This document shows, piece by piece, positions 44,924 through 53,253 of a DNA stretch of 64,000 nucleotides. Below the pieces are notes generated by a model, which saw only the letters and a list, made by a program, of their open reading frames with translations, was not told where the DNA came from and did not search any database. Each line of letters starts with the position of its first letter. Position 1 is the stretch's first letter. The position numbers and the translations under genes are program-made. The stretch is from an archaeon (GTDB taxonomy: Archaea > Nanobdellota > Nanobdellia > Woesearchaeales > GW2011-AR15): NCBI GenBank assembly GCA_018657065.1, contig JABHXU010000015.1:1-64000 (forward strand). Direction: 5' to 3'.

Positions 44924-45538
44924 TTATATTAATTTTAATAGTTCTTTAGGAGAATCAAATATATAATCTGGAGTAGATTTTGCTAATCTTTCTTTATTAT
45001 GGTAGCCCCATGAAGTTGCCACAGTTATAACATTCGCTTTTTTGCCTTCAAGAATATCACCAACAGTATCACCAATATAATAGTATTTTTCAGCATCATA
45101 TTTTTCTTTTACATAAAGAATTTTTTTAACTTTACTAACATGATCTTCAGCTCCAAGTGTTTCACTAAACGCAGAAATTTTGTATTTTTTTAAAAAATAT
45201 TCAACAATAGTTCTCATGTTTGAAGTAACTACAATAAGTGTGTATTTTTTTGATAATTCATCTAAAACTTCTTTAATATCTTCAAACAAAGGTATATGTT
45301 TTTGTTTATTTTTTAATTCTTGTTTGAATTCATCTATAATTTTAGTTATGTCAGTTTTTTTAACTCCTCTTTGAATTATTCCATCATAAAAATTATTATC
45401 AAAAATATCTTGAAGATCTTCTTTTGTTTTTACATTTTTTAATCCATACTTTGGACCAACTTTAACAAGAATTTCTAATACAACAGGTAGTGAGTTAATA
45501 ATAACTCCATCATAATCAAAAATTAATACTTTTTTCAT
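44924..45538 (-). CDS. HAD-family phosphatase (phosphoglycolate phosphatase-like)
   Basis: The 204 residues show HAD motifs: FDYDGVIINS (nucleophile Asp9), VVTSNMRT (motif II), the Lys in the DHVSKVKK region and YIGDTVGDILEGKKA (motif IV). The cap is a small helical insert at about 15-85, as in Gph/PpaX enzymes. Substrate cannot be told; small phosphosugars are usual. It is convergent with the H1-tail gene and single or followed by nothing on its strand. Confidence 0.88.
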   Translation of the reverse strand: MKKVLIFDYDGVIINSLPVVLEILVKVGPKYGLKNVKTKEDLQDIFDNNFYDGIIQRGVKKTDITKIIDEFKQELKNKQKHIPLFEDIKEVLDELSKKYTLIVVTSNMRTIVEYFLKKYKISAFSETLGAEDHVSKVKKILYVKEKYDAEKYYYIGDTVGDILEGKKANVITVATSWGYHNKERLAKSTPDYIFDSPKELLKLI

Positions 45539-45574
45539 TATATAATTTGAATTTCTTTTAAGATTTAAATCTTG

Positions 45575-46138
45575 TTAGATCATAGATAAGCTTAAGATAG
45601 GTGCAAAACTAAAAATCATAATCATATTTGAAATAAAATGTGAAATTAAAAATATAATAATTTGATTTACTGGACTTCCCATTATTGAATAAACAACACT
45701 TGCATAGATTTCATATAATATTACTAAAATTACCATTGCAATTGTTAGTGGTAAAAATGATAAAAATGTAGAAACAAACACAACAAAAGTCATACCTAAT
45801 AATGAAACAAGAGAATGGTGGTTTAATTTTGAAGCTAAATAATCTGAAATAATAACTGAACTATATCCTACAACATAACCAAGTAATTTATTATCATAAA
45901 CTAGACTAGTTAACAGTGTTACAAATAAAACAAAATCAATAACAACAGTACTTTTGATGATTTTATGATATAATTTTGATATACTAGCAACAGCAATAAA
46001 TACAACCATGAAAATAATTTTTTTTAATTGTTCAAAAAACATTATAGAAATAAAAAGTACAATTAGAGAAATAAGAACAATTCTCTTATGTTTTTTTAAA
46101 AAACTAAATGCTTTTTTCCACATAGTCATTAATTTCAT
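45575..46138 (-). CDS. Small multi-pass membrane protein, paralogue 3 of 4
   Basis: A basic N-terminus (WKKAFSFLKKHKR) and about six hydrophobic helices in 187 residues. The centre, STVVIDFVLFVTLLTSLVYD, followed by a helix with SDYLASKL, parallels the corresponding stretches of the proteins at 17814 and 60929. It is placed between a HAD phosphatase and a small gene on the same strand but with gaps of 36-43 bases. Function unknown. Confidence 0.6.
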   Translation of the reverse strand: MKLMTMWKKAFSFLKKHKRIVLISLIVLFISIMFFEQLKKIIFMVVFIAVASISKLYHKIIKSTVVIDFVLFVTLLTSLVYDNKLLGYVVGYSSVIISDYLASKLNHHSLVSLLGMTFVVFVSTFLSFLPLTIAMVILVILYEIYASVVYSIMGSPVNQIIIFLISHFISNMIMIFSFAPILSLSMI

Positions 46139-46181
46139 TGAAGATTAGGTAACTTATTTGTTTTATAAAATTTGTCTAGAA

Positions 46182-46493
46182 TTATGCAGGCATAGCATTT
46201 GTAACTAAATTATCTAAATTTGGAGTTGTAGATTTTTTGTTAATTTCTTTTTTTATGGCAGTAATACTTTTATTGTATAAATCAACTAATTTGTTTGCAT
46301 AAGAACTTGTTTTAGGTATGAGGTTTGGATTTTGTCTAAAATAATCTCTAAATTCTCCAGGTAATTGTTTAAAAAATTCAGAGTTTCCAAAACTTTGAGC
46401 ACTCCAAGAACTAGTTCTAGCTTGAATTGGACTATATATGCTTAACCTATATACGGCTCCATTTCCATCAAGAGTATTTAATCTATAGCTCAT
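46182..46493 (-). CDS. Hypothetical protein, 103 residues
   Basis: No family is recognised. The N-terminal half is Ser/Tyr/Arg-rich (MSYRLNTLDGNGAVYRLS), the second half looks helical with FRDYFRQNPNLIPK and a Lys-rich segment. No signal or membrane helix. A TATA-like AAATACAAAT near 46510-46520 on its strand would give a short leader. Codon use resembles its neighbours, so it is probably real. Confidence 0.5.
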   Translation of the reverse strand: MSYRLNTLDGNGAVYRLSIYSPIQARTSSWSAQSFGNSEFFKQLPGEFRDYFRQNPNLIPKTSSYANKLVDLYNKSITAIKKEINKKSTTPNLDNLVTNAMPA

Positions 46494-46564
46494 GGTGAGA
46501 CAAAAATGTCAATTTGTATTTAAATGTTTCTTTTTTACTACTAAAAAGAAGTAAGAAAAAATAA

Positions 46565-48328
46565 TTAAATCATTAATAAATCGTATTTTCTAGCCCAATA
46601 ATCTACATTGTATCCATTAACAAAATATCTAGGGCCACAATATCCTTCAGCATCGTTATTATTATTACTATAATGAACACCAACAACACAAAGTTGATTT
46701 ACACCTCTAGCAGGGTCAGGTATTTCAAGGATGTCACTACCTGATATTCTTTGGAATGAGCAATAATCTCCTTTTGGATAAACTGCTTCGACATCATATT
46801 GAATAGCACAACCATTTCCATTACCTTCTACTTCAACGCAGTGAATTGCGACAGGTGAAGAATATGTGCCTCCCATTCTTTGACCACTTACACAGGATTT
46901 TTTACAATATCCAAAAGATTTAGTTTCTCCTTCTGTTTTTGCTTTACATTCACAGACTCTTTTTGAGACAGTAATTGTTTTTTCATCTAGAGTTCCTTCA
47001 TTTTCAATTATTTCAAAATCTTTTAATCCAAGAGACTGCCAATGAGAATTAGATGTTCCACAGGGATTATGTGTAACTGTTTCAATATTTGTTGGACAAT
47101 CACTATCACCACAGATATCACATTTTTCAACAAGAGTTCCATCAACAGGTATTGTAAAATGAGTACCATCATTACATTTTTCTTCCATCATACAATCTTC
47201 AAAAGTTAAACTATATTGTCCTTCTTCAAAATTTACAGTATTGTGTCCCCATCTGATAGTTGAGCCAGGAAACCTTGAAAGATAATCATAATAATTTCCA
47301 TTTTCAAATGGTTCAATAGCACCCATAGTTTCTGATTCGTCACTTATTAAAAACATATGGTTAGCAGTAAAGATATTGTTTGTATCAGCATATCTATGCA
47401 TAAAAACCATATCAAGAGTGTTTAAACCAGGAGGTAAATCATATCCAATATCACAAATACCTGCGCCTTTTGGTGGAGAAAAATGTTTAATCATTCCTAT
47501 CATCCTATTATCTTCAATTCTAGTAGGAACTCCTCTCCACATAAAGTGTTCAGGATCATATTCAACAAAAGCTAAATCTTCTAAATTAATTCCCTCAGGA
47601 ATGTCTTGAGGTCTAAATTCAACTGCCATTTCAACAGGTTGAGAAAATTGAAGTCCATCAGGTAATCCTTCAAAAACTAAATTTCCAATAACAACACCAT
47701 TTTCGAGTCCGTCAAAGTGTTTATCTCTAACCTTAATTCCCATTTTTTCAATAGGTTGACCATTTTGATCTTTCATTTTAACTCCTGCTGGTAGAACAAT
47801 ATATGCTCTTTTATCAGAGGAAAAAACTACAGTATCTTCCTCAATAGCTCCTCCTGGAAATTCAACCCAAGCAGTTTTTTTGAAAGTTTCTAAAAAAGAA
47901 TCATACTCAACTTTACTATTGTCTTTTTTAAGAGTAATAGGGTAATTAATTTCAACAATTATTGTTTCTTCGTTTAGCTCAATTCTTGCCTTAATTTCTC
48001 CTGTAGAAACTTCGTATGTTTGATCTCTTAGTTTTGAAAACAATCCATCAATACATTCAACAACACCATCTTCAACATAAATTTCATACTCTTCTTTGGT
48101 AGAATCAGATAATCCAGTATCAGCCATATGTTTTTGAAGAGTTAAATCAATACAATTTCGAATATATGATTTTGTATCAACATTCATTTGGGAAGTTTGC
48201 ATTGTTTCTTGAGCGACATCAAGACTTCCATCTTGAATATCTTTTTGTGTTAGAAAATAAAATGCCAGTAAAAAAACAAAAACCAAACTAATTATAATAT
48301 AGATTGTAACCTGTGCTCTTTTTTTCAT
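46565..48328 (-). CDS. Surface protein with pilin-like anchor and ZU5-like domain
   Basis: The start MKKRAQVTIYIIISLVFVFLLAF is a class III-like anchor as in the metalloprotease at 28954, and the following region (SYIRNCIDLTLQKHM; IIVEINYPITLKK) aligns with that protein, so they share an N-terminal module. At about 165-310 comes a ZU5-like beta domain (AWVEFPGGAI, YIVLPAGVKM, VEYDPEHFMWRGV). The C-terminal 280 residues are Cys-rich, with no HEXXH. It is likely exposed on the cell surface; function unknown. Confidence 0.65.
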   Translation of the reverse strand: MKKRAQVTIYIIISLVFVFLLAFYFLTQKDIQDGSLDVAQETMQTSQMNVDTKSYIRNCIDLTLQKHMADTGLSDSTKEEYEIYVEDGVVECIDGLFSKLRDQTYEVSTGEIKARIELNEETIIVEINYPITLKKDNSKVEYDSFLETFKKTAWVEFPGGAIEEDTVVFSSDKRAYIVLPAGVKMKDQNGQPIEKMGIKVRDKHFDGLENGVVIGNLVFEGLPDGLQFSQPVEMAVEFRPQDIPEGINLEDLAFVEYDPEHFMWRGVPTRIEDNRMIGMIKHFSPPKGAGICDIGYDLPPGLNTLDMVFMHRYADTNNIFTANHMFLISDESETMGAIEPFENGNYYDYLSRFPGSTIRWGHNTVNFEEGQYSLTFEDCMMEEKCNDGTHFTIPVDGTLVEKCDICGDSDCPTNIETVTHNPCGTSNSHWQSLGLKDFEIIENEGTLDEKTITVSKRVCECKAKTEGETKSFGYCKKSCVSGQRMGGTYSSPVAIHCVEVEGNGNGCAIQYDVEAVYPKGDYCSFQRISGSDILEIPDPARGVNQLCVVGVHYSNNNNDAEGYCGPRYFVNGYNVDYWARKYDLLMI

Positions 48329-48464
48329 ATTAAATATTTGAGATATACTACTTAATAATATTTTTGATTTGTCAAGAAGCTTTTTGCAGAAATTTTGATT
48401 ATTGAAATACTAAGCTTATGAAAAAGTTTAAATAGATATTTCTCTAGGTTATTCTCTATATATA

Positions 48465-51400
48465 ATGGGGATGGAAAAAACCATAAAAAAGGGGATTTTA
48501 GTAGTGATAATTTTATCATTAGTAGTTCCACTTACTTTTTCTGAAGAATATGATTACATATCAAGAAAAATATTTAATTCAAATGATTGTTTTGTCAGTA
48601 GTGATAATGGAGACACTTGGTCTCCTGCGATAAATCCTTGTAAAACCTGTATTGGTAATCCTAGTTATGATATAGGAATGTTTGATGGAGATGGAAGTGA
48701 AGCAGATCAATTAAGAAAAGCGTGTGAGCTTCCAGTCGTAAGCCCACCATTAATAACCGTAGATCCTGAAGTTTCTCCTGGTGATGAGAGCGTAGATCTT
48801 TGTCCAGATTCTGAAGGAATTTATGAAGGTTGTCCTTGTATTATGAATCAAAATTGTTTTTCTGATGCAAAATATGAAAAGTTTTGTAGTAATGGAATAT
48901 GTGAACAAACTTTAAAGTCAGAATATTTGGAAGGAGAAGGTTCATCATTTGCAGACTGTTTAACTGATGAATTTATTACAGACAAATGTACTTGTTATGA
49001 TTCTGGAAATATCAATTGTTTAGATTTTGATCAAAAAGCTTGTTTTTCTGAAACTTGTGATACAGAGTATGGAATTGTTGAATGTCCCCCAGATTTAGAT
49101 TGTTCAGAATGGGGTGATTGTGTAGAGCTTTGGTCTTGCACTCCAACTTCAATATGTGTGGATGGTTTTCAATCACAAGAATGTGTTGATAAAGCAGGAT
49201 GTGAAGAACCTCAAAATGTACCTAAAGAAATTATTCCTTGTAGTGGTCAAGAACCTCCAATAGAAGAACCAGATTGCGTTGAAGAAACAAAATTTGGAAC
49301 AGATGGAAAAACATGTTATCATATTAAACCTCCTGAATGTGTAAAAAATCCAATAGGTGTTTGTGCTTGTGTTGATTCTAGTTACCCTAGTCAAGATTGT
49401 GATGATCTTACATGGAGAACTTGTGGAGGAGCATGTGTTGTTACAGAATGTGATGATACGGGATTTCATAGAGAAGGACATAATTCAGATTCTTGCTATA
49501 CTTTTGAATTAAATATACAAACAAGTATATGTGAAAAGAAAAAAGTAGATAGGAGTAATTGTAGAGGAGTAGAAGGATCTGGTGAATGTCCTGGAGATGC
49601 AATAGAAGTTGGACTAGGTTTTTGTCCTGATATCCCTGAAGAATGTGATAAATCTGGCCCATATAGAAGTGGAAATAATGAGTATAATTGTTATGTTCAA
49701 GAAGTTGAAGATTTATGTGAACCTAAAAGTGTTAGTGTGTCGGATTGTTTAGGAACAATGGGTAGTGGAGATTGTGAAGATCCGATATTTTTAAACCAAC
49801 CAGATAGTGGATGTGAAAAAACAGATACAGATGGTGATGGAATTGATGATTCAATTGATAAATGTCCTAGTGAAGGAAGTATTGGTGAAGTTGATGATTA
49901 TGGATGTCCTTGTTCTGTAGAAAAATGTGATGATGGAAATTCATGTACAAAAGCAAGATGTGAAGCAGGAAAATGTGTATATGATAATATTGCTGGAAGT
50001 TGTGGAGAACATGTTGAATGTCCTGCTGACACATGTTCAACGAGCGCACCATATGAATTTTTAGATTATCCAGAAAGTGGTCAAGGTCAATGTCAAGCAG
50101 GAGTTTGTGTTGAAGTAAATTGCGAAGTTTTAAGTTCAAAAATTACTGAAGAATGTGAAACTTGTCAAGAAGAATCTGAAGTATGTGATGGAAAAGATAA
50201 CAATTGTAATGGAGAAACAGACGAAGACTTAAGTAGACAATGTGGATCTTCGAGTTTAGGTATATGTTCATTTGGATCTGAAACATGTAATGATGGAAAA
50301 TGGGTTGGTTGTAGTGCATCATTTCCAACACAAGAAGTATGTGATGGAGTAGATAATGATTGTGATGGGGCGGAAGACAATGGTGCAGGATGTGTTTGTA
50401 GAGATGGAGATAAAAAAGAATGTGGAATTAGTGAAGGGGCATGTGAACAAGGAGAACAAACATGTATAAATGGAGAAGATTGGTCTGGATGTAGAGGAGG
50501 AATTGGACCTGAGTTAGAAATATGTGATGGAATAGATAATGACTGTGACGGGTTGTTAGATGAAAATACAGATGAAGAAGGTTCAAATTCTATAATTGAA
50601 CAATGTTCAATTAATTCTTGTGATGGTGAAAAATTTTGTGGATTAGAAACATGTACTTTATTTGATGATGAAGACAGTGATAATTTATGTTCTGAAATAG
50701 ATAATTGTCCAATTGATTATAATCCTAATCAAGAAGACTCAGATTTAGATGGACTTGGAAATGCTTGTGATTTTTGTAAAAATGATCCAGATAATGATCT
50801 TGATAATGATGGAGTATGTGGAGATCAAGATAATTGTGTAAATATAGCAAATTCAATTCAAGAAGACTCTGATTTTGATGGACTAGGAGATATATGTGAT
50901 TCATGTGTAAATGACCCACATAATGATGTTGATGCAGATAGTATTTGTGGAAACCTTGATAATTGTCCTGATAAAAATAATCCAAGTCAGGGAGATTGTG
51001 ATTTTGATGGACTTGGAGATGCATGCGATATTGAATCTAGTTGTTCAACTGATAGTGATGATGACGGAATAATGGATTATTATGACAATTGCCCCGAAAG
51101 TTATAATTTTAACCAAGATGATTCAGATGGAGATTTAATTGGGGATAGATGTGATCCTTTTGTAAATGATAAGTATAACGATGTTGATAAAGATGGGGTT
51201 AGTGGAGAAATTGATAATTGTCCATTAATTTTTAATGAAAATCAACAAGACACAGATATTGATGGAATAGGAGATATTTGTGACACTTGTGATAGAGATA
51301 AAGAAAACGATAGAGATGCTGATAATTTTTGTAGTAATGTTGATAATTGTCCTGATCATCATAATCCAAGTCAAGGAGATTGTGATAAAGACAATATTGG

Positions 51401-53237
51401 AGATGCATGTGATTTTGATTCTATTTGTTCACTTGATTCTGATAAAGATGGAATAAATGATGCAAATGATAATTGTCCATCAATATCCAATTCAGGGCAA
51501 ATTGACAGTGATAAAGATAATATTGGAGATGTATGTGATTTATGTCCAAAGGATTCATTTAATGATCAAGACAATGATGGGATTTGTGGAAATAATGATA
51601 ATTGTCCAGGAGTTTTAAATTCAAATCAAGAGGATAAAGATGGTGATTCAATTGGTGACAGTTGTGACTTTTGTATAAATGACAAACAAAATGATATAGA
51701 TCAAGATCATATATGTGCAGATCAAGATAATTGTGTTTTTAAAGCAAATCCTTCCCAAAGTGATTGTGATGAAGATGGACTTGGAGATGCATGTGATTTT
51801 GATTCAAAATGTGCAACAGATAAAGATGCTGATAATATTGATGATCTTTTTGATAACTGTCCTGAAAATTATAATCCTGGGCAATTAGATAAAGATGGTG
51901 ATTCAATTGGTGACAGTTGTGATGTTTGTCCAAATGATCCTTCAAATGATCTTGACAATGATGGTTCTTGTGGGGATATTGACAATTGTCCAACTGTAGG
52001 AAATCTTAATCAGTTGAATTCAGATAATGATGGGTTTGGAGATGCATGTGATAAATGTCCTTTTGACACAGAAAATGATCTAGATAAAGACAATATTTGT
52101 GGAAATAATGATAATTGTAGATATAAACATAATCCTAATCAAAAAGATTGTGATTCAAATGAAATAGGAGATGCATGTGATTTTGATTCTGCTTGTGTTG
52201 AAGATAGTGATGGGGACGGAATAATTGATTATGAAGATAATTGTGCAACAATTTCAAATCAAGATCAAAAAGACGATGATATGGATAAAATTGGAAATGC
52301 ATGTGATATTTGCCCAATTGACATATTAAATGATTTAGATTTAGATAGTGTTTGTGGAAACAATGACAATTGTCCAACATTGTTTAATCCAACTCAAAGT
52401 AATTATGATTTTGATAGATTTGGAGATAAGTGTGATTTATGTCCAAATGATGAAAATAATGATATAGATGAAGATGGAATTTGTGGTGATGTTGATACAT
52501 GTCCAGAAATAAAAAATCCTAACCAAGAAGAAGATTGTAAAAAAATTGAAATTAAAGAAGAAAAATATGATGAAGAAATAACAGTTACTTCAAATTTGGA
52601 AGATATTGAATCTTTGGTTGAAGATTCCTATGGATCTTTAAATGTAAGTGAAGAAGAAATAGGTGAGTATGAAGACATTAAAGAATCTATTAAAATTGAA
52701 AAAAAAGAGTTTTATATTGATGGAGAATTATATACACGATACAAAATTACAATAGAAACAGATAATCCAATGCATGATTTTTCTTATTATCAAAATATTC
52801 CAAAATGTTTAGCTGAAAAAACAGATAATATATTTTTTAATGGTAAAAATTATCAAATTATAGAAGCAGATCCAATCATTGCTTGGCATTTTACAGATAT
52901 TGAAGATAAAGTAGAAATGACTTATGATGTTAAAGGATCAATTAGTGAAAGTTGTTTAGAAGATTTGAAAGATTTTGCATATTCTACTTCGTTTGAAAAA
53001 AGTAAGAAACCTTTTGGCTTAATTTTACCAATAGCAGTTATTATAATTGTTGTCTTTGTATTTTTATTATTTGAGCACCATATAAGTGTTAGTGATAGTT
53101 ATGAAGAGATGCTTCAAAGTAAGGTTAATGATATTAAAAAAAACTATGATATTTCTAACAAAGACAATTTAAGAACACAACTAAGAAACGAAGGAATGAA
53201 TGAAAAATATATTCATGAAATAATGAAAAGAATATAA
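48465..53237 (+). CDS. Giant surface protein with MopE and TSP type-3 repeats (1590 residues)
   Basis: A signal helix (KKGILVVIILSLVVPLTF) is followed by Cys-rich regions, a WSxC-like module near 215-250, three MopE-type motifs (CDGKDNNCNG, CDGVDNDCDG, CDGIDNDCDG) at about 570-700, and from 745 to 1358 fifteen thrombospondin type-3 Ca-binding repeats (DNCPxxxNxxQxDxDxDGxGDxCD). Then a beta domain, one membrane helix (about 1525-1545) and a cytoplasmic tail ending LRTQLRNEGMNEKYIHEIMKRI-like helices. It should be a long Ca-stiffened stalk fixed in the membrane. A TATA-like AGTTTAAATAG near 48428 serves it. Confidence 0.82.
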   Translation: MGMEKTIKKGILVVIILSLVVPLTFSEEYDYISRKIFNSNDCFVSSDNGDTWSPAINPCKTCIGNPSYDIGMFDGDGSEADQLRKACELPVVSPPLITVDPEVSPGDESVDLCPDSEGIYEGCPCIMNQNCFSDAKYEKFCSNGICEQTLKSEYLEGEGSSFADCLTDEFITDKCTCYDSGNINCLDFDQKACFSETCDTEYGIVECPPDLDCSEWGDCVELWSCTPTSICVDGFQSQECVDKAGCEEPQNVPKEIIPCSGQEPPIEEPDCVEETKFGTDGKTCYHIKPPECVKNPIGVCACVDSSYPSQDCDDLTWRTCGGACVVTECDDTGFHREGHNSDSCYTFELNIQTSICEKKKVDRSNCRGVEGSGECPGDAIEVGLGFCPDIPEECDKSGPYRSGNNEYNCYVQEVEDLCEPKSVSVSDCLGTMGSGDCEDPIFLNQPDSGCEKTDTDGDGIDDSIDKCPSEGSIGEVDDYGCPCSVEKCDDGNSCTKARCEAGKCVYDNIAGSCGEHVECPADTCSTSAPYEFLDYPESGQGQCQAGVCVEVNCEVLSSKITEECETCQEESEVCDGKDNNCNGETDEDLSRQCGSSSLGICSFGSETCNDGKWVGCSASFPTQEVCDGVDNDCDGAEDNGAGCVCRDGDKKECGISEGACEQGEQTCINGEDWSGCRGGIGPELEICDGIDNDCDGLLDENTDEEGSNSIIEQCSINSCDGEKFCGLETCTLFDDEDSDNLCSEIDNCPIDYNPNQEDSDLDGLGNACDFCKNDPDNDLDNDGVCGDQDNCVNIANSIQEDSDFDGLGDICDSCVNDPHNDVDADSICGNLDNCPDKNNPSQGDCDFDGLGDACDIESSCSTDSDDDGIMDYYDNCPESYNFNQDDSDGDLIGDRCDPFVNDKYNDVDKDGVSGEIDNCPLIFNENQQDTDIDGIGDICDTCDRDKENDRDADNFCSNVDNCPDHHNPSQGDCDKDNIGDACDFDSICSLDSDKDGINDANDNCPSISNSGQIDSDKDNIGDVCDLCPKDSFNDQDNDGICGNNDNCPGVLNSNQEDKDGDSIGDSCDFCINDKQNDIDQDHICADQDNCVFKANPSQSDCDEDGLGDACDFDSKCATDKDADNIDDLFDNCPENYNPGQLDKDGDSIGDSCDVCPNDPSNDLDNDGSCGDIDNCPTVGNLNQLNSDNDGFGDACDKCPFDTENDLDKDNICGNNDNCRYKHNPNQKDCDSNEIGDACDFDSACVEDSDGDGIIDYEDNCATISNQDQKDDDMDKIGNACDICPIDILNDLDLDSVCGNNDNCPTLFNPTQSNYDFDRFGDKCDLCPNDENNDIDEDGICGDVDTCPEIKNPNQEEDCKKIEIKEEKYDEEITVTSNLEDIESLVEDSYGSLNVSEEEIGEYEDIKESIKIEKKEFYIDGELYTRYKITIETDNPMHDFSYYQNIPKCLAEKTDNIFFNGKNYQIIEADPIIAWHFTDIEDKVEMTYDVKGSISESCLEDLKDFAYSTSFEKSKKPFGLILPIAVIIIVVFVFLLFEHHISVSDSYEEMLQSKVNDIKKNYDISNKDNLRTQLRNEGMNEKYIHEIMKRI
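50699..52545 (+). repeat. TSP3 repeat array with a three-unit super-repeat
   Basis: Fifteen TSP3 units follow each other. Every third one (starting near 50961, 51342, 51727 and 52111, i.e. about every 384 bases) has the GDCD/GDACD core and the short linker with S-C-x-x-D, while the two others in each triplet have a C-x-x-D-x-x-N-D linker. The array therefore grew by copying triplets of about 128 residues. Confidence 0.8.
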
Positions 53238-53253
53238 TATGAAAATAAAAAAA

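Noticed and set aside
50699..52545. CRISPR-like regular repeats
   Set aside because: Repeats are in frame, encode TSP3 Ca-binding motifs and lie inside one long ORF; spacers are coding linkers, not unique spacers.
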